Positions 8,944-17,065 are shown, counted from the first letter of the stretch. The stretch is DNA of 64,000 nucleotides from an archaeon (GCA_021819105.1 JAKASK010000001.1:156312-220311), one strand, 5' to 3'. Notes: generated from the letters alone by a model not told the origin. Translations and numbers: made by a program.

Positions 8944-9653
8944 TACCTTCGTTTCGAGATGTCACCCTTTGGCATGTTCCGGGTGTACAAGTCGTTGGCG
9001 TCCCTGAAGGACTTCCTGTCCCCGATGTCCATGAAGGTCCCGGCGACCTTGACGGCGTAGATGCGCGCGCCGCCCGACTCCGCCTCCTTGAACGCGTCGT
9101 TCATCTCGTACACCCGACCCGGCTTTAGGTACTTCAAGAACGCCTTTTCCATGACGTAGCACCCGACGTTGATGTAGCCCGATATGGTGGGCTTCTCCTT
9201 CCACTCGACGAGCCTCCCCTCTCTGTCGGTCTCCATGAATCCGTACTTCAGCTCGGTGCTGTATTTCATGAGCACCATGGTCGCGCTCGCGCGCTTCTCC
9301 TCGTGGAAGCTGACGGCCTTGCCCAGGTCGAAGTCGAAGAGCTGGTCGCCGTAGAGGCAGACGAACCTCCCCCTGATCTTCGGCTCGGCCGACTTCAGCT
9401 GCCCCGCGGTCCCGAGGGGGTGAGGAGAGGTGGCGTAGGTAACGTCCACCCCCCACTCCGAGCCGTCCCCGAAGTACTCCTGAATCATCTTCCCCAGGTA
9501 GCCGGTGGAGACCACGACGTCGGTTATGCCCCACTTCTTCAGCCACTCGAGTAGGTGCTCCATTATCGGCTTGGGCCCGACCGGGAGCATCGCCTTGGGG
9601 AGGAGGAAGGTGTAGGGCCTCAGCCTGGTCCCCAGGCCTCCGGCCAGAATCAC
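8943..9653 (-). CDS. Sugar-1-phosphate nucleotidyltransferase
   Basis: 236 residues. ILAGGLGTRLRPYT, LLPKAMLPVGPKP (substrate Lys), CLYGDQLFDFDL (metal Asp), EWKEKP and NVGCYVMEKAF are the ordered motifs of the RmlA/ManC-like family, which joins NTP to a hexose-1-phosphate. Specificity (GDP-mannose, dTDP- or UDP-glucose) is not readable. GTG start at 9653 lies 10 bases after the stop of the TIM-barrel gene. No C-terminal beta-helix; that module is supplied by the coupled downstream gene. Confidence 0.88.
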   Translation of the reverse strand: MILAGGLGTRLRPYTFLLPKAMLPVGPKPIMEHLLEWLKKWGITDVVVSTGYLGKMIQEYFGDGSEWGVDVTYATSPHPLGTAGQLKSAEPKIRGRFVCLYGDQLFDFDLGKAVSFHEEKRASATMVLMKYSTELKYGFMETDREGRLVEWKEKPTISGYINVGCYVMEKAFLKYLKPGRVYEMNDAFKEAESGGARIYAVKVAGTFMDIGDRKSFRDANDLYTRNMPKGDISKRR

Positions 9654-9663
9654 GGCTTGTAAC

Positions 9664-10383
9664 TTACTGTCCTTCAGAAGCAGGTCGCCTTGGGCCGAGG
9701 CTGGCTATCTCATCTTTATACGCTTCATCTGTCCCCGAAAGGATGCAGGGATCTACCACCAGCCCCTTCACCCCCAGCTTCACCACCCTCTGGATGTCTG
9801 ACGTCGTCACCTTCTTCTGAGTGCGGAGGAGCACGGGCTTCGCCGAAAGGTTCGAGATGACTCCGAGGGTGGCGTAGTCCAGGACGCTGAAAGGGCCCCC
9901 CCTCGCCTGGTGGGGAACCGTCGCCACGTCGACGGCCTCGATCCCCTCCATCTCGGAGAGCTGCCTCACCTGTTCGAGGATGTATCCGGTCGAGATGGCG
10001 CTGATCTTCTTCACCCTCCGGTCGGAAAGGACGAAGGTCGGCATCTGGTGGGCGTACATCTCGACGAAGCTGAATGCGCTCGACATGATCCGCTCCCAGT
10101 ACTCCTCGGTGAGCAGCCTGGCCCCTCCTATGAAGAGCCCGCAGGGGACAGACACTGTTGATATCACGTCGTTGATGTAGACGTCATGCAGGTCGTAGCT
10201 TCCGAAGTGGTTGGGGGAGGACGACTCGTCCCCCTCGATGTTCAGCATCACGGCGTCGGCGCCCCCCTCGACGGCCTGGGTGGCGAGCGAGGTGCTGTTC
10301 TTCGGAAGGCTGGCTATGACGGTGTATGGTGCCCCCTCCTTGACTACCTCCAGTGGCCTTCGCAGTTGGCCTACGGACTCCAT
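9664..10383 (-). CDS. TIM-barrel protein of unknown function heading a sugar-nucleotide operon
   Basis: 239 residues; I do not recognise a named family with certainty. Alternating strands and helices such as EGGADAVMLNIEG, VPCGLFIGGA, AVDVATVP, KPVLLRTQKK and LGVKGLVVDP end in GxKGxVVDP, a phosphate-binding pattern of HisA/HisF/NanE-like barrels. Start ATG 10383 chosen because GGTGA lies 5 bases upstream; a GTG/TTG-type start at 10431 would add 16 unconserved residues. First of three genes with the nucleotidyltransferase and GlmU-like protein, so an epimerase or aldolase role on a sugar phosphate is possible but only inferred. Confidence 0.6.
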   Translation of the reverse strand: MESVGQLRRPLEVVKEGAPYTVIASLPKNSTSLATQAVEGGADAVMLNIEGDESSSPNHFGSYDLHDVYINDVISTVSVPCGLFIGGARLLTEEYWERIMSSAFSFVEMYAHQMPTFVLSDRRVKKISAISTGYILEQVRQLSEMEGIEAVDVATVPHQARGGPFSVLDYATLGVISNLSAKPVLLRTQKKVTTSDIQRVVKLGVKGLVVDPCILSGTDEAYKDEIASLGPRRPASEGQ

Positions 10384-10558
10384 ACTGTCACCCTCCGAGG
10401 GCCCGGGACCCCTTAGAAGAGAACTGCTCAAATGTAAGCAACCATTTGATATGTGTGTTTTAACAAGCAGGTCCGCCCTGGGAGGGGCTTCCGGAAGTCC
10501 TGGCCGCCAAATCGAGCCGGGGGGGCAGGCCGGGTCTCCCGGCGCACGCGGGGGGTTC

Positions 10559-11446
10559 CTAGGCGGCGACCCAGACGGTCAGCCCGAGGACCAAGAAGAT
10601 GATGGTCAGGTAAGGGCTGGTGAGTTTGAACAGGGTCCAGGCGGTCTTCCTGCTCTGGGTCATGGCGAGCCTCCCGCTATAGAGCAGGACCAGCCCGCCG
10701 AGCACGACTGCCGTCAGGGTGTAGAAGATGCTGACGGCGGGGGTGAAGAGGAAGATCGCCACCGAAAAGACCGTGAGCAGGGCGCTCGTCGCGGCGACGC
10801 AGATGGAAGCGACCCTGTCTCCGAACACGATGGGGAGCATCGGGACCTTGGCCGCTTCGTAGTCGTTCCTGTTGAAGATTGCCAGGCTCCAGATGTGGGT
10901 AGGAATCCAGACGATGACCAGGGCCGACATGTAGACCGCGATCGGCGTGACCGTCCCGGCGACGGCGGTGTACCCTACCAGGACCGGCATCCCGCCGGAT
11001 ATCCCTCCGAGGATGATGTTGAGCCAAGTCCTCCTCTTCAGGAGCAGCGAGTATACCACTATGTTGTCGACCAGGCCCAGGAGCATGAACGCGGCAGAGA
11101 CGGCGTTAATGAAAAAGAGCGGGACAAGCACCGACGGCAGCGCGAGGGCAAGGCCGAAGGCGAGTGCGCTGCGGGGCCTGATCCTGCCGGCAGGGAGCGC
11201 CCTCTGCTTTGTCCTGTTCATCATGCCGTCGATGTCACGGTCGTGGTAGTTGGTCAGCACCTCGGCTGACGCGCTCCCCAGGACCAGCGACGCGGTGCCA
11301 AGGGCGAGGAGCGAGGGCGACAGGGCGACGCCGGGGGTGTCTTTGACGGCGACAAGCATGGCGATGAACCCAGTGAAGACGAGGAGCCCCCATATCCGCG
11401 GCTTTGTCAGCCTCCAGAAGTCTTCGACCGTGGTGGCGAGCGGCAC
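10559..11446 (-). CDS. ctaB: Protoheme IX farnesyltransferase (haem O synthase)
   Basis: 295 residues, UbiA-family membrane prenyltransferase with about nine hydrophobic helices. NYHDRDIDGMMNRT..R.LP is the first Asp-rich motif and HIWSLAIFNRNDY with VPMLPIVFG marks haem O synthase (CtaB/CyoE) rather than other UbiA enzymes. It attaches farnesyl to haem B, supplying haem O/A for a terminal oxidase, so aerobic respiration is implied. Start GTG 11446: the TATA element at 11470-11475 is centred 26-27 nt upstream, predicting a leaderless mRNA; the longer reading from GTG 11494 would start upstream of the promoter. Confidence 0.88.
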   Translation of the reverse strand: MPLATTVEDFWRLTKPRIWGLLVFTGFIAMLVAVKDTPGVALSPSLLALGTASLVLGSASAEVLTNYHDRDIDGMMNRTKQRALPAGRIRPRSALAFGLALALPSVLVPLFFINAVSAAFMLLGLVDNIVVYSLLLKRRTWLNIILGGISGGMPVLVGYTAVAGTVTPIAVYMSALVIVWIPTHIWSLAIFNRNDYEAAKVPMLPIVFGDRVASICVAATSALLTVFSVAIFLFTPAVSIFYTLTAVVLGGLVLLYSGRLAMTQSRKTAWTLFKLTSPYLTIIFLVLGLTVWVAA

Positions 11447-11469
11447 GAAGGGCGCCGCGCCTCGGGAGC

Positions 11470-11475
11470 ATAAAA
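11470..11475 (-). promoter_or_regulatory. TATA box of ctaB
   Basis: On the minus strand this reads TTTTAT; its centre is 26-27 nt from GTG 11446. This fixes the start of ctaB and implies a leaderless transcript. Confidence 0.6.
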
Positions 11476-11522
11476 CGTTAGCGCGAACGCTCACTCTTGA
11501 GACCGAAAGGGGAGCAAAAGCG

Positions 11523-11528
11523 TATAAA
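11523..11528 (+). promoter_or_regulatory. TATA box of tatA
   Basis: TATAAA centred 27-28 nt upstream of ATG 11553, so the tatA mRNA is predicted leaderless. The two divergent promoters (ctaB and tatA) sit 48 bases apart. Confidence 0.65.
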
Positions 11529-11552
11529 CCTCATGCGGAAATCGCGCGACGT

Positions 11553-11852
11553 ATGGCGCTTGGAGACCCGCTTCAGTGGATCATCATAGGCGTCATCGTG
11601 GTGGTCATCTTCCTCTGGGGACCGCAGAAGATCCCTGAGCTGGCCCGGGGGCTGGGGAGGGCGAAGGGGGAGTTCGACAAGGCTTCCAAGGAGTTCCAGG
11701 CGTCGGCGACGGCCGCGTCCAGCTCTCCGCCGGTGCCAAAGTCAGCCGACCAGATCCTCCTGGAGACGGCGATGCAGCTGGGCATCGCCACCGAGGGGAA
11801 GACGAGAGAGCAGATATCCCAAGAGATAGTAGCGAAGGCCAAAAGCCAATAG
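11553..11852 (+). CDS. tatA: Sec-independent translocase subunit TatA
   Basis: 99 residues. One N-terminal transmembrane helix (WIIIGVIVVVIFLWG), then PQKIPELARGLGRAKGEF, the amphipathic helix of TatA with the FGP-like hinge reading LWGPQKIPEL. The C-terminal tail carries a second conserved block (ADQILLETAMQLGI...REQISQEIV) that is not part of bacterial TatA. Forms the pore for folded, twin-arginine substrates with TatC encoded 35 bases downstream. Start fixed by the leaderless promoter at 11523-11528. Confidence 0.9.
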   Translation: MALGDPLQWIIIGVIVVVIFLWGPQKIPELARGLGRAKGEFDKASKEFQASATAASSSPPVPKSADQILLETAMQLGIATEGKTREQISQEIVAKAKSQ

Positions 11853-11887
11853 CGTGAAATAGGCAGCCAGGGCGGTCCGCTGTCGAG

Positions 11888-12781
11888 TTGTTCTCGGGCA
11901 GGCTGCCTTTCTCCGAGCACATCGAGGAGCTCAGGCGGAGGCTGAAGGTAGTAGCTTACAGCTTCCTGATCATCTTCGTCGTGGTGCTCCTCTTCCCGGT
12001 GAGCCCGCTCTCTTCGATCCGAGACCCGGGCCAGTACCTCAACCTCACCTTCCTCGAAGGGACGGTCATAGCGGCGTTCCTCCGCACCGTGGTGACGGAC
12101 CTCCTCCCGGCGAGCTGGCGCATCATCTCCGGCACCGGAATCGGGGAGCCGATGGAGATCTACATCATGGCCAGCCTGCTCCTCTCGGTGGCGCTGGACA
12201 TGCCCGTCATCGCCTATGAGACTTACAAGTTCGTGGGGCCCGCTCTGACGGAACGCGAGAGGGGGCTGATCTATCCGTTCGTGGCCGCAGCCTCGGCGCT
12301 CTTCGCCGTCGGGGTGGGGTTCGGGTACTTCGTCATAGCGAGATACCTCCTGATATTCCTGGGCCCCTTCTACGTCGCCACCGGGACGACCCCCTTCGTC
12401 GACGCCGCTTCCTTCTACTACATCATATTCCTGATAATCGGCGCGACGGGGGTCTCCTTCACAAGCCCAGTCTTCGTGTACTCCCTTATCAGGCTCCGAG
12501 TGCTCGAGGCGGACCTCTTCTCCAAGAACCGGGTCATAATCTGGTTCGTAATCTGGGTGGTCACCGGGCTCTTCCTGACGCCGGACGGGGGCCCGCTCCT
12601 GGACCTCGTGATCTTCATCCCCATCGTGACCATGGTGGAGATAGCGGTGGCCCTCGGCAGGCGGAGCGTCAGAGGGCAGCCCCCCAAGGTCAGGGAGGGG
12701 AGGATTGTCTGCCCGTCGTGCGGGAAGCCCCTATCGAGGCCGATGCTCTTCTGCGAGCACTGCGGAAGATCGATAGCCTAG
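11888..12781 (+). CDS. tatC: Sec-independent translocase TatC with C-terminal zinc ribbon
   Basis: 297 residues. PFSEHIEELRRRL is the TatC N-terminal substrate-binding motif; six membrane helices follow, with FVGPALTERERG (the conserved Pro/Glu loop) and FLTPDGGPLLDLVIF. After the last helix the protein ends in IVCPSCGKPL...LFCEHCGRSI, a four-Cys zinc ribbon absent from standard TatC. Start TTG 11888 gives the usual N-terminus. The last 4 bases overlap the convergent AbrB-like gene. Confidence 0.92.
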   Translation: MFSGRLPFSEHIEELRRRLKVVAYSFLIIFVVVLLFPVSPLSSIRDPGQYLNLTFLEGTVIAAFLRTVVTDLLPASWRIISGTGIGEPMEIYIMASLLLSVALDMPVIAYETYKFVGPALTERERGLIYPFVAAASALFAVGVGFGYFVIARYLLIFLGPFYVATGTTPFVDAASFYYIIFLIIGATGVSFTSPVFVYSLIRLRVLEADLFSKNRVIIWFVIWVVTGLFLTPDGGPLLDLVIFIPIVTMVEIAVALGRRSVRGQPPKVREGRIVCPSCGKPLSRPMLFCEHCGRSIA

Positions 12782-12975
12782 CCAGACGCCTCTTTCTTGT
12801 CCTTCTCGAGCTGCTTCTTGCTCCTCCCCTTCTTGATGGTGACCTCCCCCTCGGAGACGTAGAGGACTATCTCGTCCCCGTCTTCCCAGTTGAAGCCCTC
12901 CACAATCGGGCGCGGGAGCGTGATCCTGAGGCTGTTCCCGGTCTTGCCGAGGAGGACGCGAAAGACTACCGGCAC
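12778..12975 (-). CDS. AbrB/MazE-type swapped-hairpin DNA-binding protein
   Basis: 65 residues. FRVLLGKTGNSLRITLPRPI followed by DGDEIVLYVSEGEVTIKK is an AbrB/SpoVT fold (the pattern GNSLRITLP..I...W..GD.V). The C-terminal tail is lysine-rich and likely binds nucleic acid. Such proteins are transition-state regulators or antitoxins; no toxin gene is adjacent, so a chromatin-like or regulatory role is more likely. Confidence 0.8.
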   Translation of the reverse strand: MPVVFRVLLGKTGNSLRITLPRPIVEGFNWEDGDEIVLYVSEGEVTIKKGRSKKQLEKDKKEASG

Positions 12976-13060
12976 TGCGACGGCTGGTTATTACGTGGAT
13001 TTAAGCCTAGGTTTGTCAACTATCAGCGCACCGCAGGTCAATTCGGTTCACTCACAGGCG

Positions 13061-13068
13061 ATATATCA
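13061..13068 (+). promoter_or_regulatory. TATA box upstream of the 13094 reading frame
   Basis: ATATATCA, centred about 29 nt before GTG 13094; gives a leaderless start for the short reading frame and fixes where translation of the Hsp20-like locus begins. Confidence 0.5.
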
Positions 13069-13093
13069 TCTCTGTTATTACACAGGTGTTAAC

Positions 13094-13201
13094 GTGGCCC
13101 CGCAAGCTCAGGCCGAACCGGTTCTGAAAGGGCAGGTCCGCTGGGAAGACATCGGAGTCAAGCTCTACGACATGGAAGGGACATCCGACGACCTCACCTA
13201 G
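13094..13201 (+). CDS. 5' part of an apparently frameshifted Hsp20-like gene (35 aa reading frame)
   Basis: GTG 13094 is placed as a leaderless start by the TATA box at 13061-13068. It encodes 35 residues (MAPQAQAEPVLKG...KLYDMEGTSDDLT) and ends at TAG 13199. The +1 frame is open from 13128 and carries strongly GC3-biased, acidic, coding-like codons from about 13205 into the alpha-crystallin domain. Read through with a +1 shift at ACC-TAG-C the product would be about 138 residues with a normal N-terminal arm. It may therefore be the N-terminus of the next gene, or an independent micropeptide. Confidence 0.45.
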   Translation: MAPQAQAEPVLKGQVRWEDIGVKLYDMEGTSDDLT

Positions 13202-13259
13202 CGAACCCGACCCCCTCGAGGACGCCCTGGCCGAGCTGGTCAGAGCGGCCCAGCAGGAC

Positions 13260-13511
13260 ATGGACGGTTTGCGCGCGGTGGAGGAGGAAAGGGGCGAGCT
13301 CATAGAGGACGCCCGCTCCGTCACCTTCGTCCTTCTGGCGCCGGGCTACAGCAGGAGAGACATCGGGGTCAGGACCGAGGCGGACCGGCTGAAGGTCGAG
13401 GCCTTCGATTTCAAGCTGGTGAAGCCCCTCGGGTGCACAGTGGACCCAACGACCGCAAGGTCGACCTACGTGAACGGGGTCCTGAGCGTCCGGGTCGAGA
13501 AGAAGCTCTGA
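13260..13511 (+). CDS. Small heat shock protein, Hsp20/alpha-crystallin domain (start or frame uncertain)
   Basis: From ATG 13260, 83 residues: VTFVLLAPGYSRRDIGVRTEADRLKVEA is the typical Hsp20 strand set and YVNGVLSVRVEKK is the diagnostic C-terminal NGVL strand. ATG 13260 has no ribosome site, and coding-like sequence in the same frame extends about 55 bases upstream with no start codon, so the ATG is unlikely to be the real beginning. Joining to the 13094 frame by a +1 shift gives a complete protein. Function: ATP-independent holdase chaperone. Confidence 0.65.
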   Translation: MDGLRAVEEERGELIEDARSVTFVLLAPGYSRRDIGVRTEADRLKVEAFDFKLVKPLGCTVDPTTARSTYVNGVLSVRVEKKL

Positions 13512-13522
13512 GCAGGGCGCGA

Positions 13523-13529
13523 TTTAATT
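13523..13529 (+). promoter_or_regulatory. TATA box of the 13553 gene
   Basis: TTTAATT, centred 27 nt before TTG 13553, predicting a leaderless mRNA and excluding the longer upstream reading frame (from 13433). Confidence 0.6.
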
Positions 13530-13552
13530 ACCTCCCCGGGTCTGAATGTCCG

Positions 13553-14047
13553 TTGACCATCTACGACCACAGGCGCACCCTGTCTTCCGCGGCCGGGTTC
13601 GACGACATATTCGAGCTCGTGAAGGCGGCCACCGAAAGGTCGCTGAAGCTGCACAGAGCAGGGCTTACGCTGGTGCTGGGGGACATACCCAACTCCGTCG
13701 GGGCGTACCACGAGATGGGCTCCAACGCCATAGTGATGAACCGCAACATACTGAGGATCATCGAGAAACTTTCAAACTCCAGGTCGAAGAGGAACGCCTA
13801 CGTGTTCATGATCCTCCTCCACGAGTACCTCCACAGCCTCGGCTACTCCAGCGACAGGCAGGTCAGGGAGCTGGGGAAGCAAATCACCGACGCCTACCTG
13901 GGCAGGAGCCACGTGGCCGGAGAGATGGCGGTGAGGCCGCTGGACCAGTTCTTCCCAGAGCTTGGCCAGCTCTCCGGGTTCAGGGACAAGGGGGAGTATC
14001 AGACCATCCGCAGGTTCGACTCTTCGAGCACTCCCTACATCGCCTGA
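13553..14047 (+). CDS. Zincin-like protein with HEYLH motif, function unknown
   Basis: 164 residues. MILLHEYLHSLGY matches HExxHxxGx, the zinc-binding helix of metallopeptidases; the preceding strand GSNAIVMNRNIL is placed as in zincins. No signal peptide or membrane segment, so it would act in the cytoplasm. No further family is recognised; the protease activity is inferred from the motif only. Start TTG 13553 set by the promoter. It lies just upstream of, and on the same strand as, the ABC transporter but with a separate promoter between. Confidence 0.65.
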   Translation: MTIYDHRRTLSSAAGFDDIFELVKAATERSLKLHRAGLTLVLGDIPNSVGAYHEMGSNAIVMNRNILRIIEKLSNSRSKRNAYVFMILLHEYLHSLGYSSDRQVRELGKQITDAYLGRSHVAGEMAVRPLDQFFPELGQLSGFRDKGEYQTIRRFDSSSTPYIA

Positions 14048-14096
14048 GCCGGCAATCTGTATATACGCTGGAAAACGCGCCGCCCCAGCTTCGACG

Positions 14097-15698
14097 GTGA
14101 CACTAGAGTTCGGACTGGTCGCCCTGGACATCGTCTCGTCCTGGGTCAGGATGATCCTGGCACTGGGGCTGAGCATCCTCTTCGCACTCGCGATCGGCAT
14201 CTGGGCCGCGCGGAACAGGCGGGCCGAGGCGGTGATACTCCCGCTCCTGGACATATTCCAGTCCATCCCCATACTGGGGTTCTTCCCGCTCGTCATACTC
14301 GGCATCTACGGCGCCATCCCCAACTTCATAGGCGCCAACCTCGCGGTGATCGTGCTCATCTTCACGAGCATGTCCTGGAACATCGCCTTCGGGGTCTACG
14401 AAGCGGTGAAGGCCATCCCCCAGGACTACCTCGACCTCCTCGACGTCTCGAAGTCGAGCTCCTGGGAGAGGATCAAGAACCTGTACATCCCGGCCTCCAT
14501 GAGCAGGATCGCCTACAACACCCAGATATCCTGGGCCGTCGGGCTCTTCTTCCTCGTCGCCAGCGAGATCATAGTCGTGGGGACCAGCAGCGGGAACGTC
14601 CAGATACCGATCGCCTACGGCATAGGGATTGGGGCCACCTACTTCCCGGCCAACAACGACTACGCCGACTACGCACTACTGATCGGCGGCATAGTGGTGG
14701 CAGTGCTGCTGTGGAGGTACCTGTTCCTGAGGGCCTTCGCACTCTGGTCGGAGAAGTACAAGATGATGGAGGAGCCCAGGGAGCTGCACAGGGACCCCAT
14801 CACCAGGTTCTACTCCTGGGTGAACCACAGGGCAATATCGAAGCTCTTCCTCCTTTCGCACGGCGTGGGGGGGGTGACCAGGTTCAGCTCCACCATCGCC
14901 AGGTTCCGGCGTGGACTCAAGTACGCGGTGCTGATCTTCTTCGTACTTTTCGGCCTTCTGCTATTCAGTTCGATGGCGAGCTCAGGAGACCTCGCCATCT
15001 CCAACCTGCCTTCGGCCGGCCAGGTGGTCTCCACCGAGGCGACCGTCCTCGTGGCCCTTGCGACCTCCTTCGTCAGGGTGTGGTACGTGTACGCAATCTG
15101 CGTTGCCATCGGGCTCCCGCTGGGGATAGCCATCTCCCTGAACTTCAAGCTCTATGACTCGGTCTCCCCCGTCCTCGAGGTGGTCTCCTCCATCCCTGCC
15201 CCCATACTCCTCCCCGCCATCGTCCTCGTCCCCGTGATAGGGCACGCCCCCGAAGCGGTGGCAGCCATCGTGATCATCCTGGCGATCATCTGGTACATCA
15301 TCTTCAACGTGATGGCCGGCGTGAGGACCCTCCCGGCGGACCTGAAGGAGCTGCCCAACGCCTACCACGTGGGGAGGTGGGCCGCCTGGCGGAACGTGTA
15401 CATCCCGGGCGCGCTCACAGGTTTCGTCACCGGGTCGATAACAGCCATCGGGGGGGCCTGGAACGCGCTGATCATCGCCGAGTACTTCACCGAGACCCTG
15501 TCCAACGGGAAGACGATACTCCTGACCCAGGTGGGGAACGGCATAGGGAAGACCATAGTCGTCGCCACGGCGAAGGGACAGAACCTCACCCTTGCGCTGG
15601 CCATCCTTACGATGACGGCCCTCATCGTGACCTTCAACCTGACCGTCTGGCGCAGGATCTACCACAGGGTCACCAAGCGCTACACGTATAACCGCTAG
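14097..15698 (+). CDS. ABC transporter permease, duplicated (nitrate/sulfonate/anion type)
   Basis: 533 residues formed by two BPD_transp_1 permease domains fused head to tail. Each has the EAA-loop for ATPase docking: AVKAIPQDYLDLLDV...WERIKNLYIPAS in the first and VRTLPADLKELPNAY...WRNVYIPGAL in the second. About 12 membrane helices. Matches the family of duplicated anion-transport permeases (COG4986). GTG start at 14097 has a TATA element at 14060-14065. ATPase and an AAA-associated protein follow; no solute-binding protein is encoded nearby. Confidence 0.88.
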   Translation: MTLEFGLVALDIVSSWVRMILALGLSILFALAIGIWAARNRRAEAVILPLLDIFQSIPILGFFPLVILGIYGAIPNFIGANLAVIVLIFTSMSWNIAFGVYEAVKAIPQDYLDLLDVSKSSSWERIKNLYIPASMSRIAYNTQISWAVGLFFLVASEIIVVGTSSGNVQIPIAYGIGIGATYFPANNDYADYALLIGGIVVAVLLWRYLFLRAFALWSEKYKMMEEPRELHRDPITRFYSWVNHRAISKLFLLSHGVGGVTRFSSTIARFRRGLKYAVLIFFVLFGLLLFSSMASSGDLAISNLPSAGQVVSTEATVLVALATSFVRVWYVYAICVAIGLPLGIAISLNFKLYDSVSPVLEVVSSIPAPILLPAIVLVPVIGHAPEAVAAIVIILAIIWYIIFNVMAGVRTLPADLKELPNAYHVGRWAAWRNVYIPGALTGFVTGSITAIGGAWNALIIAEYFTETLSNGKTILLTQVGNGIGKTIVVATAKGQNLTLALAILTMTALIVTFNLTVWRRIYHRVTKRYTYNR

Positions 15699-15716
15699 GC
15701 GGTGGGAGCCGGAAAG

Positions 15717-16502
15717 TTGTCGCAGAGCGGGCCAGGTCTTCCGCGGGGGGCTCCGGTAGTGAAGGTCGAGCACGTCAGGCTCGACTACCACAAGGAGAAG
15801 GAGCCGCTCCCGGTCCTCGCCGACGTCTCCCTGCAGGCGGGGAGGGACGAGCTGGTGGCCATCACGGGCCCGTCGGGGTGCGGGAAGTCGACCCTCCTAA
15901 GGATCGTCGCCGGGCTCATAAAGCCCTCCTCGGGCGTGGTGAGGGTCCTCGAGTCCGAGGTGAAGGGGCCCCGGGAGGACGTCGCCATGGTCTTCCAGAA
16001 CTTCGTCCTGCTTCCATGGAGGACCGCCCTGGAGAACGTGGTGTTCGGCCTGAGCTCCAGGAAGGACCTCACCGAAGTGCAGAAGCGGCAGAAGGCGCAG
16101 GAGGCCCTCGACTCGGCGGGGCTGACCGGCTTCGAGAACGTCTACCCGGGGGAGCTCTCAGGGGGGATGAAGCAGAGGGTGGGGGTCGCCCGGGCGCTGG
16201 CGACGGAGCCGAAGGTGATGCTCATGGACGAGCCGTTCAGCTCCCTCGACGACATCACGGCAGAAAGGCTGCGCGTGGAGACCCACAGCCTGCTGATCAG
16301 CCCTTCGACCTCGATCCAGTCCGTAATCCTGGTGAGCCACAACGTGGAGGAGATCATAGAGCTGGCCGACAAGGTGGTGGTGCTTTCTGGGAGGCCGGCC
16401 CACGTGGCCGGAGAGCTGACGGTTGACCTCCCCAGGCCCAGGAACAAGAAGTCCGACGAGTTCTTCAAATGGGTGGACAGGGTGTACGCGTACCTGTCAT
16501 GA
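15717..16502 (+). CDS. ABC transporter ATP-binding protein (NrtD/SsuB type)
   Basis: 261 residues. Walker A GPSGCGKST, Q-loop VFQNFVLLPW, signature LSGGMKQRVGVARAL, Walker B VMLMDEPFSSLDD, H-loop LVSHNVEE. LLPW in the Q-loop is typical of nitrate/sulfonate/taurine importers. TTG 15717 is favoured because GGAG (15705-15708) is correctly spaced; GTG 15702, four bases after the permease stop, is the alternative. Powers uptake through the fused permease. Confidence 0.9.
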   Translation: MSQSGPGLPRGAPVVKVEHVRLDYHKEKEPLPVLADVSLQAGRDELVAITGPSGCGKSTLLRIVAGLIKPSSGVVRVLESEVKGPREDVAMVFQNFVLLPWRTALENVVFGLSSRKDLTEVQKRQKAQEALDSAGLTGFENVYPGELSGGMKQRVGVARALATEPKVMLMDEPFSSLDDITAERLRVETHSLLISPSTSIQSVILVSHNVEEIIELADKVVVLSGRPAHVAGELTVDLPRPRNKKSDEFFKWVDRVYAYLS

Positions 16503-16555
16503 GCCCCGCTAGTCTGCTTAAATCACCGGGGGAGAGCGCCGTGGTGGACTTCTAG

Positions 16556-17065
16556 TTGGCAGAACCACACAGGCCGCTCCCCACCGCCCTCCTGATGCCG
16601 GGGCCCGTCAGGGCCGGCCAGGTCATCAGCCTGGTGGAGATCACAGGGAGCATAGGCGGCAAGGTCGACGCCCCGAAGCTCGCGGACGAGCTGGGGGCAG
16701 ACCTGGCGGTGCTGCTCCCCATCCTCGACGCGGCGGAGATGCTTGGGCTGGTGAGGAGCGAGAAGGCGGACGTGCACCTCACGGACCTGGGGCTGAAGTT
16801 CCAGAAGACGACCAAGAACAAGGTCAGGCTCCTGAAGGAAAGGATCGCCATGATCGAGCCCTTCAGGACCGCCCTGGAGCTCGCATCCAAGGGGAGGCCG
16901 GTCACCGCTTCTCAGGTCGCAGACGCCCTTGGCGAGATGGGCCTCCGCTGGCACTACAACCCTGAGCTCAACGAGGCGCTGGTCAAGACCCTCATGATAC
17001 ACTGGGCCATCTACGCCGGACTCCTGAGCTACGACGGCAAGTCTAACAGGTTCCAGAAGATCTAG
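16556..17065 (+). CDS. AAA-associated C-terminal domain protein (partner of the ABC ATPase)
   Basis: 169 residues. It resembles the AAA_assoc_C domain (PF09821), which in many archaeal and bacterial NrtD-like ATPases is fused to the C-terminus of the ABC domain; here it is a separate gene. A winged-helix-like region (VDAPKLADELGADLAVLLPILDAAEMLGLV...LTDLGLKF) is followed by a helical part ending WAIYAGLLSYDGKSNRF. A regulatory or dimerisation role for the transporter is inferred. Its stop overlaps the convergent amidohydrolase stop. Confidence 0.75.
   Translation: MAEPHRPLPTALLMPGPVRAGQVISLVEITGSIGGKVDAPKLADELGADLAVLLPILDAAEMLGLVRSEKADVHLTDLGLKFQKTTKNKVRLLKERIAMIEPFRTALELASKGRPVTASQVADALGEMGLRWHYNPELNEALVKTLMIHWAIYAGLLSYDGKSNRFQKI

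Noticed and set aside
11494..11496. GTG 11494 as start of ctaB
   Set aside because: It is upstream of the TATA element that positions transcription at GTG 11446.
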